Positions 1 through 10,540 of a DNA stretch of 64,000 bases are shown one piece after another; positions within the stretch are counted from its first letter, which is position 1, and each line of letters starts with the position of its first letter. Below the pieces are notes generated by a model that worked only from the letters and a program-made list of their open reading frames with translations, searched no databases and was not told where the DNA came from. The translations under genes and the position numbers were made by a program. Source of the stretch: Catenisphaera adipataccumulans (GTDB taxonomy: Bacteria; Bacillota_I; Bacilli_A; Erysipelotrichales; Erysipelotrichaceae); assembly GCF_014202755.1 (NCBI RefSeq), contig NZ_JACHHK010000001.1, positions 186,001 through 250,000 of the forward strand, in the 5' to 3' direction.

Positions 1-1989
1 CCAAATGCCAAGACAGCGCAGTATGTCCTTGGCGATAAGAGCTCCGGCACGGTTTGGCAGTCAAGTGTGCTGACCTTTAACGGAGAGCTGAACCGTAGCT
101 GTGTGGCTGACCTCATCTGGGGAATGCACGCGGACTCCTACTGGTACGCAGGCGGCTTTGATGATTGGTTCCTCGACTGCGATTCTGATCTAACCGCCGA
201 TGACCTTGCAGAATATTTTCTGGAATCGCTCTCCGCAAACGGTGCAGATCTGACCGGTGATGTGGACGCTCTGACGACACCGGATGTCGTTACGCTTCGA
301 GCTACAGACTCTGTCTATCCGTCAAGCGGACAGCTCATTACTGCAGCAAGGGACTGTGGCGTGACTGGTAACGGCAGAGTTTCTGTTAAGGCAGATTACT
401 CTCCGGGAGAGACCTCTATCTCGCTTGTGGAAACAGCCACCTCAGATGACCTCTCCACTTGGACAGAGTGGCAGGCTGTCGGTGCAAACGGCGAGCTGGA
501 ATCTCCTGCAAAGAAATACATTAAATACCGCGTCACGCTCTCTACCACAAATACAGCAAGGACGCCTACGCTGACATCTATCAGTCTGTACGATAACCCA
601 AAGCCGCTCTATACCAAACTTGGCTATGCAAGACCGGTCATTCTGGACTCAGACGGGAATGTGGAAGCTGTGCTGGATAACGCCTATGACATCATTGTGA
701 CCAGCGAGATCAACGGCGTGGATGAGCTGGAATTTAAGCTGCCGTTTCAGGACAGCAAACGCGCCTATATCGATAACGAAAAGACCGTGCGTATTGTCAG
801 CGACACCTATCGCATCCGCACGATTACGGACGACAAGGAAGAAAGCGGCAAGGCCATCACCACGGTCTATGCGGAAGCGGCATTCTATGATCTTGCCTAC
901 TCCGTAAAAAAGGACGAGATTACCTTTAACGCAGACACGGCTGATGTGCCGATGGCTTATGCCCTGCAGGGTACCGACTGGGATGTGGGCACGGTTAATG
1001 TCTCCACAAAGCGTACTTGGACTTGCTCTGAGAAAAACGCGCTGGCAATTTTGCGTGCAGTACAGAACATTCACGGCGGCGACCTGATTTTTGATAACGC
1101 AAACAGGATCGTGAAGCTCCTAACCTTCTCCGGCGAGGATTCCGGCGTACTGTTCTGCTACAAGAAAAACATGAAATCCATCCAACGCGTCATTGATACG
1201 ACCAGCCTGATTACAAGACTTTATGCCTACGGCAAGGACGGCATGACCTTTGCTTCGATCAATGGCGGCAACGAGTATGTGCAGGACACGACCTATACTT
1301 CCGAAATACGAATTGCTACGCTGGATTGCTCGAACTTCACCAATCCGTATCAGATGCTGGAATATGCCAACATGCGACTTGCAGACTATGCCTCTCCGCG
1401 TATCTCCTATGTGCTAAAGGCGATGGATCTGTCAGTATTGACCGGCTATGAACATGAAACATGGGCGCTGGGCGATACGGTCATGGTGAAGGATGATGAC
1501 CTGAACCTGTCTGTAAAGACCAGAATCGTCCGCAGGGAATACAACCTGCAGGAGCCTTGGAATACGGTGCTGGAGCTTTCCACTACCCTCCGGGAACTGG
1601 GCGATTCCTCCTCACGCTGGGATAGCGCAGCCGATACGCTGGAGTCTACCGATCTGATAGACAGTCAGGAAATGAAGGATCTGGTGCCGTTTAATCACCT
1701 GCGTAATTCCAGAGCAGATTCCGGTCTTAGCTACTGGCAAAACTCCGGATTTACCGTGGATGCAGATAATGGCGTATCCGGCACGGCTTCCTTCAAATGC
1801 GAAGGTGCGCTGAATACCACAAAGAGTCTTTCACAGACCATAACGCCCGCCAACCGGCAGTGCTATACCTTTTCGGCGCAGATTGCCTCTGAGAATCTCT
1901 CAAAAGGTACGAATGGACAGGTGGGCATTGAGGTGACCTTTGAATACGAGGACGGAACAACGGAAACACGATTTATAGACCTGATCTGA
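1..1989 (+). CDS. Phage tail endopeptidase / minor structural protein (5' end outside window)
   Basis: The reading frame is open from base 1, so the gene begins upstream and the GTG at 67 is not its start. The visible 663 codons hold a beta-rich N-terminal part and then, from about 'GYARPVILDSDGNVEAVLD', a region resembling the prophage tail endopeptidase (Tal) family of siphovirus tail tips, with the usual 'VTSEINGVDELEF' and 'YGKDGMTF' stretches. Tal sits at the tail tip and helps cell-wall contact. The C-terminal 150 residues look like a carbohydrate-binding jelly roll. It is followed after 13 bases by small tail proteins and then a GH18 protein and lysis genes, as in Clostridia/Erysipelotrichia prophages. 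Family assignment is by pattern; the tail role is well supported by context. Confidence 0.8.
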   Translation, partial: PNAKTAQYVLGDKSSGTVWQSSVLTFNGELNRSCVADLIWGMHADSYWYAGGFDDWFLDCDSDLTADDLAEYFLESLSANGADLTGDVDALTTPDVVTLRATDSVYPSSGQLITAARDCGVTGNGRVSVKADYSPGETSISLVETATSDDLSTWTEWQAVGANGELESPAKKYIKYRVTLSTTNTARTPTLTSISLYDNPKPLYTKLGYARPVILDSDGNVEAVLDNAYDIIVTSEINGVDELEFKLPFQDSKRAYIDNEKTVRIVSDTYRIRTITDDKEESGKAITTVYAEAAFYDLAYSVKKDEITFNADTADVPMAYALQGTDWDVGTVNVSTKRTWTCSEKNALAILRAVQNIHGGDLIFDNANRIVKLLTFSGEDSGVLFCYKKNMKSIQRVIDTTSLITRLYAYGKDGMTFASINGGNEYVQDTTYTSEIRIATLDCSNFTNPYQMLEYANMRLADYASPRISYVLKAMDLSVLTGYEHETWALGDTVMVKDDDLNLSVKTRIVRREYNLQEPWNTVLELSTTLRELGDSSSRWDSAADTLESTDLIDSQEMKDLVPFNHLRNSRADSGLSYWQNSGFTVDADNGVSGTASFKCEGALNTTKSLSQTITPANRQCYTFSAQIASENLSKGTNGQVGIEVTFEYEDGTTETRFIDLI

Positions 1990-2002
1990 AGGAGGGATTT
2001 CT

Positions 2003-2194
2003 ATGGCTTCATTTACACACGTGGCACAGGATGTCTCTCCTCAGTATGGCCGCGTTACAAAGATCACCATCCGGGTATGCGTGACTGACTGCACCGGTAC
2101 AGTCTATATCACAGATATGCTCCTGCAGGGCGGCTCCATCGCCACTGGCTGGGTAGGTCATGTATCAGAAATTCAATGGACGGAGGATGGATAA
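2003..2194 (+). CDS. Small tail accessory protein, paralogue of the next gene's N-terminus
   Basis: A 63-residue protein with a good ribosome site (GGAGGGA) before the ATG. No domain is recognised. Its segment 'VTDCTGTVYITDMLLQGG' closely matches 'ITDCTGSVWFTDLMLQEGD' in the following gene, so the two are tandem paralogues or one is a domain-only copy. The stop codon TAA directly abuts the next ATG, implying translational coupling within the tail operon. It is probably a structural or baseplate-associated protein; function unknown. Confidence 0.6.
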   Translation: MASFTHVAQDVSPQYGRVTKITIRVCVTDCTGTVYITDMLLQGGSIATGWVGHVSEIQWTEDG

Positions 2195-2773
2195 ATGCCG
2201 GAGTTTACACGCTTTACAGAGACAATTACAAAAAAGCAGGCTAAGCGCGTCGTAAGCATTACGGTAAAGCCCACCATCACAGATTGCACCGGTTCGGTCT
2301 GGTTTACCGACCTGATGCTGCAGGAAGGCGATAAAGTCACAGGCTTTGTCATCAATACCGAAAAACTTCTGGAAAAATATGATGGCGATGATGCGAAAGC
2401 AGGCAAGAGATTTTATAACGGCATCGTCCGTTCTGCTGCGACCTGCATTATCTACAATCTCGGCTCCACTGCTGCCGGTCTTGACTACAAGGTCTATCCG
2501 ATTCAGGCGATGGCTGCCGGGAGTATATCGCTTGCGCTGGGTGAAGGTGCTCATAAGGCAACTTTCAAAGCGGCAGCGGCTGCCGGTGATGAATTTGACC
2601 TTTTCGCTTCTACGAGGGAGTGCCTGAAGAACGGCGCTGCAACAGCCAAGGACGGCTTTTTCCAATACTCTGCTGCCGGTGACAGCAAGCACCCAATCAC
2701 AGTCGAGGATAAAAAATCGGCTCGAATCTATGTAGAATTTCAGGAAATGCAGGACGGAGGTGATGCCCTGTGA
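2195..2773 (+). CDS. Phage tail-region structural protein, function unknown
   Basis: 192 residues. The first 50 repeat the 'TDCTGSVWFTDLMLQEGD' module of the preceding 63-residue protein. The rest is Ala/Gly-rich beta-like sequence ('GSTAAGLDYKVYPIQAMAAGSISLALGEG') that suggests a small beta-sandwich virion decoration domain. It starts on the base after the previous stop and ends in a GTGA overlap with the GH18 gene, so the cluster is co-transcribed and translationally coupled. I do not recognise a named family. Confidence 0.6.
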   Translation: MPEFTRFTETITKKQAKRVVSITVKPTITDCTGSVWFTDLMLQEGDKVTGFVINTEKLLEKYDGDDAKAGKRFYNGIVRSAATCIIYNLGSTAAGLDYKVYPIQAMAAGSISLALGEGAHKATFKAAAAAGDEFDLFASTRECLKNGAATAKDGFFQYSAAGDSKHPITVEDKKSARIYVEFQEMQDGGDAL

Positions 2774-5241
2774 GCTATGATTATTTGAAAGGCCGCAAGT
2801 GCATGGTCTGGACATTCATGGGCAATTCCAGAATGTATCAGGCACTTGCCGCATATGGAGGCCGCCTCTCGCAGGTCGGTCTCTTTTCTTTTAAGGTATC
2901 GCACACCGGTATCATCACGGAAAGCGGCGTGGCCATTTCCAATATGCTGACCTACATCAACCGATGGCCGCACATCAAATGGCTCCTGACGATATCCAAT
3001 GATGGCACGAACAGTATCTTTGCAGCTCTCCGGGATAACACCGACGGTGCTCAGGATACCTTCCTTTCGGAGATCGTCCGCATTATGGAAAAATACCCGT
3101 GGTGCGACGGCATCGACATTGACCTTGAGAAAGGCGACGGATATTCCACGCACGCTGCCTCTACGTCGATGTTTCGGAATATCTATAACACAGTAAAAGG
3201 TTATGACAGCAGCAAGCTCATGAATATCTGCCTGCCGGGTATGAATTCCATCAACGGCTCGGTCGGAGGTGAAAACTGGTGCGTTTACGGCGACCTCAAC
3301 GCTTACTGCGATACGGCAGCCATCATGAGCTATGGCATGGCGTGGGCAGGTTCTGCTCCCGGCGCTGTCTCTCCAAGGGACTGGCTGGAGAGCATTTACG
3401 ACTACGCGGTCACGGTCATGAATCCGGAGAAGATATTCTTCGGCCTTCCCGCATACGGCTGGAACTGGCAGATTTATGATCTTCCTGCAAACCTCGGTAA
3501 AACCTATCGCGGCACATCAAATACCTACTATGCGGCAAAGAACTGGATGACCGGGCAGTACAATTTTACAGATGATGCCCCACCGCAGCCCTTCATCCCG
3601 ATCCTCGCATACTGGGATGATTACGATATGGTACCTTGGGCGCTTCCGCAGGTCTACGACTTCATGGAAGGCAGAGACGCCACAAGCTATGAGTATCCTC
3701 TGATGAACGGAACCTATAACAGGCGGCATTATCTGACGGCTTACAGCAAAGAACAACACGCTGAGTTCGGCACCATCTATGTGGATGCGGATGGAACGAC
3801 AAGCTCCTACTCCGGCATTGTATCCTTTGAAAACGGCGTGGCCACTCTCGGTGATGCTGGCTCTGCCACATATACCTTTTCCGTTTCAAGCGCCGGAACC
3901 TACGACATTGCCATCCGGCTCTGCTATCCCTTCTGGGATAAAAACGGCATTTATGTTTCGATTGACGGCAACACGACGCATTTTACGGAAAGCAGGCTCT
4001 GGTGGCCATATTGGAGAAGCACCTTCTGGACGACGCTCGCCAGCAGCATTTCACTATCTGCCGGAACGCACACCATCGTGATATCCGTTGATGTAAAAGG
4101 CGTACAGTTTTACGGCTACCGTGTTTGCAGCAGCTTTTCGGAGGCTCCCTCTGCAGGCACTGCGACCTTTACGCTCTCTCCACGCCACTTTATCGACGTG
4201 GACGGCAACGAGTGTCAGCCGGACAGAGCTTTCAAGCTCACCTGCGAAATGCTGAGGCGAAAGCCAGACTCTGCCCTCATCTGGTATGAGGATTTCCGGG
4301 ACTACGGTGTGCTGCAAACAAACTACTGGACGACGCTTTCAGGCTCTTGGACTGTATGGCGCGAAGATGAATATTCCGAAAGCCGCGTTTACTCCCAGCT
4401 TGACGGCTCCGGAAAGCTCGCATGGCAATACGATGGTTTTTCCGATATTCACCTGCGGGCAAGGCTGGCCTTTCCTGCGACAGGAAGTGCCAAGGCCGGA
4501 GTATTCTGCGGGGATCTGTTCTGCTGCCTGAATTATGATTCTCAGGCTGTGGAGCTTTATAACGGCAGCACGCTCCTTGGCAGCTACAGCCAGACCATAG
4601 AGCGGACAGCAAACGCCGACCTTCGTACCAATCCATCCATGTACACAGTCGAGATGCGTATCCGTGGAAACAAGGTGCGTGTCTATTCCGGATCTTCCTA
4701 TACGCTTCGCTTCACTGCTACGGTCAGCGGCTTTTCCGGAGGCTATGCCGGATACCGATCAGATAACCGGACGGTCTGCGAGCTGCTCCGCCTTGGCGAT
4801 GCGTGGACTTACGAGCCATACGAACGCTTTGATGTTACCTTCCCGGACGGCACAGTTACGCAGTATGGCAGGATCAGCCGGTCGAACGCCACGTGGGATA
4901 CGGAATTTCAGGCGTTTACGTTGACCTCGGATATCGAGGAGGATGCGACTCGCAGCGAGAGTATTTCGCTGGATTATGAATTCTACCACTCCCATGAGCT
5001 TGCCCTGACCTGTGGGAACGATTATACGGTGACCATCACGCCAAAGGATATCGACATCTGGATAGCAAGGCTCTTTCTCGGAGACGCAGACGGCTTTTCC
5101 ATCCTCTACTATCAGGATGTGGACTCGCTCGTTTACTGGGCAAACGAAGCGGCCTACCGCTGGGGAGTGAGAGGCTTTGCCATGTGGTCGCTGGGGCAGG
5201 AAGATATGCGGCTCTGGGAAGCGCTGCCAAAACAGATATAA
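2770..5241 (+). CDS. GH18 glycosidase tail protein with inserted binding domains
   Basis: 823 residues, GTG start overlapping the previous stop, with GGAGGTGA upstream. Residues about 5-290 look like a GH18 (chitinase / spore-lysin YaaH type) barrel; the catalytic DxxDxDxE signature is visible as 'DGIDIDLEKGDG' near residue 113, with Glu as the expected acid. Residues about 340-460 resemble a CBM6/35-like sandwich and about 490-680 a LamG/concanavalin-like domain. The last 40 residues ('WGVRGFAMWSLGQEDMRLWE') look like the closing strand and helix of a GH18 barrel. The binding domains therefore seem inserted into the barrel. Its position beside the tail tip and lysis genes suggests a tail-borne or secreted glycan hydrolase acting on host cell-wall or surface polysaccharide. 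Confidence 0.75.
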   Translation: MSYDYLKGRKCMVWTFMGNSRMYQALAAYGGRLSQVGLFSFKVSHTGIITESGVAISNMLTYINRWPHIKWLLTISNDGTNSIFAALRDNTDGAQDTFLSEIVRIMEKYPWCDGIDIDLEKGDGYSTHAASTSMFRNIYNTVKGYDSSKLMNICLPGMNSINGSVGGENWCVYGDLNAYCDTAAIMSYGMAWAGSAPGAVSPRDWLESIYDYAVTVMNPEKIFFGLPAYGWNWQIYDLPANLGKTYRGTSNTYYAAKNWMTGQYNFTDDAPPQPFIPILAYWDDYDMVPWALPQVYDFMEGRDATSYEYPLMNGTYNRRHYLTAYSKEQHAEFGTIYVDADGTTSSYSGIVSFENGVATLGDAGSATYTFSVSSAGTYDIAIRLCYPFWDKNGIYVSIDGNTTHFTESRLWWPYWRSTFWTTLASSISLSAGTHTIVISVDVKGVQFYGYRVCSSFSEAPSAGTATFTLSPRHFIDVDGNECQPDRAFKLTCEMLRRKPDSALIWYEDFRDYGVLQTNYWTTLSGSWTVWREDEYSESRVYSQLDGSGKLAWQYDGFSDIHLRARLAFPATGSAKAGVFCGDLFCCLNYDSQAVELYNGSTLLGSYSQTIERTANADLRTNPSMYTVEMRIRGNKVRVYSGSSYTLRFTATVSGFSGGYAGYRSDNRTVCELLRLGDAWTYEPYERFDVTFPDGTVTQYGRISRSNATWDTEFQAFTLTSDIEEDATRSESISLDYEFYHSHELALTCGNDYTVTITPKDIDIWIARLFLGDADGFSILYYQDVDSLVYWANEAAYRWGVRGFAMWSLGQEDMRLWEALPKQI

Positions 5242-5267
5242 CTTTATACACGGATACAGTTCACGAG

Positions 5268-5299
5268 GCTGTCTGCAAAATGCAGGCGGCTTTTATTTT
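5268..5299 (+). terminator. Hairpin plus T-run between tail and lysis genes
   Basis: GCTGTCTGCA (5268-5277) pairs with TGCAGGCGGC (5281-5290) with G-U pairs, followed by TTTTATTTT. It looks like an intrinsic terminator, possibly leaky, just before the holin ribosome site. Confidence 0.5.
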
Positions 5300-5320
5300 G
5301 CACAAAGGAGGGATTTTCTC

Positions 5321-5734
5321 ATGAAAGAATTCTGGAACACGATCCAACTGGTATTTGCCGCTGTCGGAGGATGGCTTGGCTATTTCCTTGGCGGCTGTGA
5401 CGGACTCTTGATTGCTCTGGTGATCTTTGTGACCTGCGACTACCTTACCGGCATCATATGTGCCATCGTAGACAAAAAGCTCTCAAGCGAGGTCGGCTTT
5501 AAGGGAATCTGCCGCAAGGTGCTGATCTTCCTGCTGGTAGGCATCGGAAACGTCATTGATGTTCAGGTACTCGGCCATCCGGGAGTGCTCCGCACGGCGA
5601 TCATCTTCTTCTACCTGTCCAATGAAGGCCTGTCACTGACGGAGAACGCAGCACATCTCGGCCTGCCGGTACCGGAGAAATTAAAGGAGGTCTTGGAGCA
5701 GCTCCACGACCGTCACGATGAGGAGGAAAAATAA
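5321..5734 (+). CDS. Phage holin (holin-4 / TcdE-like family)
   Basis: 137 residues; the ATG at 5321 is chosen because AAAGGAGGG lies 8 bases upstream. Three hydrophobic segments are visible (about residues 8-40, 62-80, 86-102) with the family pattern '[28 protein letters not shown]', typical of the toxin-secretion/phage-lysis holin family. The C-terminus is charged and cytoplasmic ('[10 protein letters not shown]'). Holins permeabilise the membrane to release endolysin at the end of the lytic cycle. The stop codon ends two bases before the endolysin start, so the lysis pair is coupled. Confidence 0.88.
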   Translation: MKEFWNTIQLVFAAVGGWLGYFLGGCDGLLIALVIFVTCDYLTGIICAIVDKKLSSEVGFKGICRKVLIFLLVGIGNVIDVQVLGHPGVLRTAIIFFYLSNEGLSLTENAAHLGLPVPEKLKEVLEQLHDRHDEEEK

Positions 5735-5735
5735 T

Positions 5736-6707
5736 ATGACGAGAAAAGGAATAGACGTCAGTCATTGGCAGGGAACCATTGACTGGAATAAGGTCAAAAA
5801 GGCCGCTATCGAGTTTGCCATCATCAAAGCTGGCGGCTCCGATGCCGGTTTTTATACGGACAGCAAATGGGAAGCAAATTACAAAGGCGCGAAGGCTGCC
5901 GGTATCCCAATCGGTGCTTATTACTTTGTCGGAAAGGACTGCGTGACTGCTGCCGCCGGAAAAGCAGACGCTGAGCGCTTCCTGCAAATCCTGAAGGGCA
6001 AGCAGCTGGAATACCCGGTCTATATGGATAACGAGGCGCAGCCCGCTTCTGCCAAAGCCGGAATCACTGAGGCCACCATTGCTTTCTGTGAAACTATGGA
6101 AGATGCCGGTTACTTCGTCGGGATCTATGGCTCCGCTGTTTCCGGTTTCAAGGAGCGCATGGATGACACGAAACTCACGCCCTACGCTCACTGGGTAGCG
6201 CAGTATGCCAGCAAATGCTCCTATAAGGGCGACTACGGCATATGGCAGTATTCTTCCAAGGGTTCTGTTGACGGCATCAGTGGTAATGTGGATATGGACT
6301 ACGCCTATGTGGATTATCCTGCCATTATCCAGAACGGCGGCTTCAACGGCTTTACAAAGGCTGTGTCCGATGACAGCAAGCCTGCCACTCCTGCTCCGGT
6401 CACTCCGGCAAAGACCGTAGATGAGCTGGCGCAGGAGGTGCTGGACGGCAAATGGGGAAACGGAACTGACCGCAAAGAACGCCTCACCGCTGCCGGGTAT
6501 GATTATTCTGCCGTGCAGGCAAAGGTCAATGCTCTGGTGAAAAAGCAGGAATCTACTCCTGTTTATTACACTGTAAAAAGCGGAGATACCCTCTCTGGAA
6601 TTGCCAAGAAATACGGCACCACGGTTTCGGCGATCCAGAATCTCAACCCGACGCTCATAAAAAACGTCAACCTCATTCTGACCGGCTGGAAGATCAGAGT
6701 GAAATAA
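5736..6707 (+). CDS. Endolysin: GH25 muramidase with CW_7 and LysM domains
   Basis: 323 residues. The ATG at 5736 is preferred over the ATG at 5718 because AGGAGG at 5721-5726 is correctly spaced for it. Residues 1-200 are a GH25 lysozyme domain ('[14 protein letters not shown]' with catalytic Asp, 'VYMDNEAQ', '[21 protein letters not shown]'). About 228-268 is a CW_7-type wall-binding repeat ('[20 protein letters not shown]'), and about 275-323 a LysM domain ('[18 protein letters not shown]'). It hydrolyses the MurNAc-GlcNAc bond of peptidoglycan after holin pores open. No signal peptide, as expected for holin-dependent export. A strong terminator follows. Confidence 0.93.
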   Translation: MTRKGIDVSHWQGTIDWNKVKKAAIEFAIIKAGGSDAGFYTDSKWEANYKGAKAAGIPIGAYYFVGKDCVTAAAGKADAERFLQILKGKQLEYPVYMDNEAQPASAKAGITEATIAFCETMEDAGYFVGIYGSAVSGFKERMDDTKLTPYAHWVAQYASKCSYKGDYGIWQYSSKGSVDGISGNVDMDYAYVDYPAIIQNGGFNGFTKAVSDDSKPATPAPVTPAKTVDELAQEVLDGKWGNGTDRKERLTAAGYDYSAVQAKVNALVKKQESTPVYYTVKSGDTLSGIAKKYGTTVSAIQNLNPTLIKNVNLILTGWKIRVK

Positions 6708-6727
6708 CTGAATATCCAATCTACTAT

Positions 6728-6768
6728 GCCTGCGAGTGTTCTTCGGAATACCCGCAGGCTTTTTTTTA
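6728..6768 (+). terminator. Intrinsic terminator after endolysin
   Basis: GCCTGCG (6728-6734) pairs with CGCAGGC (6753-6759) with extra internal pairing, followed by eight T. It closes the prophage late operon. Confidence 0.88.
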
Positions 6769-6825
6769 TTTTCCTCCGCTCAAAAAGGCAGTTCATCTCC
6801 AGTGGAAACTGGAGGTGGATATGTT

Positions 6826-7032
6826 ATGACAGACGAAATCACAAATGTTCAATCTGGATATTTCACGCAAGAGCGGATTCAGGGCGATCTGGACTACCGC
6901 AGAGCGCAGACAATCGCAAAGAAGATGCTCGATGACGGCCTCATTTCTGTGGCTGAATTCAACAAATTAACCGCCATCAATCGGGAAACTTTCTCCCCCT
7001 TGTTCGCGGAAATAATGCCGAAAATCCCTTGA
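6826..7032 (+). CDS. SHOCT-like small protein preceding the serine recombinases
   Basis: 68 residues, start at 6826 behind GGAGGTGG. The sequence 'DYRRAQTIAKKMLDDGLISVAEFNKL' has the short amphipathic pattern of SHOCT-type proteins, and 'ETFSPLFAEIMP' is the usual tail of the version found just upstream of recombinase sets in Firmicutes mobile elements. Function is not known; a regulatory or recombination-accessory role is inferred from the constant association. It lies 50 bases before the recombinase gene and is probably co-transcribed with it. Confidence 0.65.
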   Translation: MTDEITNVQSGYFTQERIQGDLDYRRAQTIAKKMLDDGLISVAEFNKLTAINRETFSPLFAEIMPKIP

Positions 7033-7084
7033 TATGTAGTCGCTTTAGAGTGATGTATAGACGTACGGAAAGGAGGGACTTCCC

Positions 7085-7483
7085 TTGAAAAAAGTCACGA
7101 AAATCGCGGAAACAGCGAGCTCGAAAGTTAAACTCAAGAAGATCAGGGTAGCCGCCTACTGCCGCGTCTCTACGGATTCTGATGCCCAGCTTGAGAGCCT
7201 TGATGCACAGAAAACCCACTACGGAAATTACATCACATCCCGTGATGACTGGGAGTTCGCTGGACTCTATTACGACGAAGGCATTACTGGCACCAAGAAG
7301 GACAAGCGCCCGGAGCTCCTACGACTCATTGACGACTGCAAGGCCGGTAAAGTGGATTTTGTTATCACAAAATCCATCAGCCGCTTCAGCCGGAACACAA
7401 CGGACTGCTTAGAACTGGTAAGAAAACTGCTCGCCCTGCACATTCCGATTTATTTCGAGAAGGAGTATATCAAGAACCGCTGA
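7085..7483 (+). pseudogene. Large serine recombinase, N-terminal fragment (split by the satellite)
   Basis: The first 132 codons encode the catalytic domain of a large serine recombinase: nucleophile Ser in 'YCRVSTD', 'GLYYDEGITGTKKDKRPE', and '[14 protein letters not shown]'. At 'YFEKE' the frame runs into the inserted 13.8-kb element and stops after 'YIKNR'. The remaining part resumes in frame at 21234 as 'SEKENINTGSMESELF'. Precise excision across the shared CGAGAAGGA would restore an open gene of about 530 codons, so this is an interrupted rather than decayed gene. The ribosome site GGAAAGGAGG and the ATG-equivalent TTG at 7085 are intact. The truncated product lacks the DNA-binding domains and is unlikely to work alone. 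Confidence 0.88.
7456..7464 (+). repeat. Left attachment core of the satellite
   Basis: CGAGAAGGA, identical to 21236-21244, lies exactly where the recombinase frame is broken. The element-side flank is GTATATCAAG; the chromosome-side flank is ATTTATTT. Joining the element's two ends would give 10-bp arms GATATACTCC and GGAGTATATC around GAGAA, a perfect inverted repeat expected of tyrosine-recombinase core sites. Confidence 0.85.
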
Positions 7484-7524
7484 AAGCCTATAAAATCAAG
7501 GACTTTCGGCGGTTCTTTCTTTGA

Positions 7525-7588
7525 TTTGTCGCTTATTTGTCGCTTAAATATAACAAAAGTCGCTTACCGATATTACACGATAAGCGAC
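7525..7588 (+). repeat. Left arm-type integrase sites (GTCGCTTA repeats)
   Basis: GTCGCTTA occurs at 7528-7535, 7539-7546 and 7559-7566, plus an inverted copy at 7581-7588. The three direct copies have the same 11- and 20-base spacing as those at the other end of the element (21090, 21101, 21121), making a 43-base direct repeat. They are probable arm-type binding sites for the integrase. Confidence 0.65.
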
Positions 7589-7594
7589 AATCAT

Positions 7595-8686
7595 TTATAT
7601 GTTACTTTTGCGGCGGTTACATTCCGCGCAGAGCATTTGACAGTTTTCCGGGGTAGTCTTGCCGCCTTTGCTCCACGGGGTTATATGGTCCGCCTGCATT
7701 TCTGTGATTTCAAAGTGCTGCCCGCATATAGGGCAGACACCTTTCTGCCGTTCATAAGCTGCCCGCGCCATGCTTTGAGTGAACGCGCGTATGCTTAAAT
7801 GCTTTTCAGCGCCGTCAAGCAGATATTCATAAATGCCGGATTTCTTTGTTACATCATCGTCCTGCATTAGTTCAACGATTCTGCTTTCAAGGGTTTTCGG
7901 GTCATAGTTGTTTTGACTGTACTTGTTATAGTAGACACCCCATTCAAGGCCCTTCATTTCCTTGCGGTACTTTGGAAAAATCACCTTCACCCAATTTATG
8001 ACGTTCTGAAAATACAGCCACAATTCATTACAATTCGGGTCATGCTGATGTTTCGCCATGTAATCTTCAATTTCTATACCGTCACGGGCGGAAATCCAAC
8101 TGATAGCCGTTTCAAGATAGTCCTGACGGATTGCAGCGCCTTTCAAATAGTCGCTTGCGATAGCATGAGCAGGGCAGCCGGTTTTACTAAAATATTTCTT
8201 TGCTTCTGTCAGCCATTCCCCGGTATAGATCGCGTTTCGTAGTTCCTGCGCGGTAAGCTGTTCGCCCGCAATATTGATAATCTTGAACCAATCAAGTTTT
8301 TCCTTGTCGGTTCCTTCACAAATATAGATCATCAATTTATAGTTCAGTATTTGTTCGCGTTCTGTGTCTGTCAGGTTGTCAAAACCCATGTGATTGACGG
8401 AAAAGTCCCCGTTCACATACTGCGCAATGCTGATTGTTCTTTGCTGTCCGTCAAGCAGTTCATAACCGCCGTCGTCACTTTTCACCCAATACATGACATT
8501 AAGCGGAAAGCCTTTCATAACCGTGTTTATGACTTCATCACGCTGCTTGTCTTTGTAAATGAATTCACGCTGAAAAGCAGGGCGGATATTCAGCTTGCCG
8601 CCATAACCTACAACGCCATTTTCTGCGCTGTCTACATATCCGTTCACAACGTCACGGACTGGAATTTCATGTAGCTTGATTTTCAT
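7595..8686 (-). CDS. DUF262-HNH nuclease (GmrSD/SspE-like restriction effector)
   Basis: 363 residues. The N-terminal 200 residues are a DUF262 (ParB/sulfiredoxin-like) domain: 'FQREFIYKDKQRDE' near 38 and the nucleotide-hydrolysis motif 'DGQQRT' at 79-84. The C-terminus is an HNH domain with zinc-type cysteines: 'CPICGQHF', 'ADHITPWSKGG', 'CQMLCAECN'. DUF262 plus a nuclease is the architecture of GmrSD type IV restriction enzymes and SspE, which use NTP hydrolysis to license DNA cleavage. Here it follows an adenine methyltransferase in a satellite, suggesting a restriction or modification-dependent defence pair. Its ribosome site AGGTG lies just upstream of the ATG at 8686 and overlaps the end of the alternative methyltransferase frame (stop 8693-8695). 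Length and motifs look intact. Confidence 0.82.
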   Translation of the reverse strand: MKIKLHEIPVRDVVNGYVDSAENGVVGYGGKLNIRPAFQREFIYKDKQRDEVINTVMKGFPLNVMYWVKSDDGGYELLDGQQRTISIAQYVNGDFSVNHMGFDNLTDTEREQILNYKLMIYICEGTDKEKLDWFKIINIAGEQLTAQELRNAIYTGEWLTEAKKYFSKTGCPAHAIASDYLKGAAIRQDYLETAISWISARDGIEIEDYMAKHQHDPNCNELWLYFQNVINWVKVIFPKYRKEMKGLEWGVYYNKYSQNNYDPKTLESRIVELMQDDDVTKKSGIYEYLLDGAEKHLSIRAFTQSMARAAYERQKGVCPICGQHFEITEMQADHITPWSKGGKTTPENCQMLCAECNRRKSNI

Positions 8687-8924
8687 TTCTGGTTACACCT
8701 GCTTTCTGCGAATTAAGATACGGGGGTATGTATTTTTTGGTTTTCCGTCCGGTTGGATAATTACCGGAGTAGCGTTAAGGTCACTGTAATTAGGATAATC
8801 TTCTTTGGTATACACTTTTGATTTCAAGGCCGGGTCGCCCGCACCACGTTTTGCCATTCCGATAATTTCAAACTGGTCAGGATTGTATTTATCAAGAAAA
8901 GTAATCGGTACGCCCATAATACCG

Positions 8925-10291
<1,367 letters not shown>

Positions 10292-10295
<4 letters not shown>

Positions 10296-10501
10296 ATACC
10301 TTCTTTTTCAATTCCAACAATATCGTCAAGCCCGCAATTCAACGCAGTGCATACTTTCGCAAGGCTTTCCATTGACACCGGTTCACACCGGCCCATTTTG
10401 GCAAGAACATTCGTGCTGATTCCTGCCTGCTTGCGCATTTCTGTTTTTGTCATGCCTTTATCAATTAACATTTTCCACAAACGGTTATAATTATATTTCA
10501 T
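10292..10501 (-). CDS. XRE-family HTH regulator of the methyltransferase operon
   Basis: 69 residues forming one Cro/CI-type helix-turn-helix ('MTKTEMRKQAGISTNVLAKMGRCEPVSMESLAKVCTALN' region, residues 17-55) with the usual 'LDDIVGI' end of small YozG-like regulators. It is first in the operon and overlaps the methyltransferase start. By analogy with controller proteins of restriction-modification systems, it may set the order or level of methylase and nuclease expression; that is inference from position. Confidence 0.75.
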
Positions 10502-10540
10502 GCGCTTGCCCCTTTGATTGATAAAAGAAATCCATTTAAC

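Noticed and set aside
7085-7483. A complete small recombinase of 132 residues
   Set aside because: The sequence breaks at the integration core and its continuation lies at 21234 in frame, so it is one gene split by an insertion.
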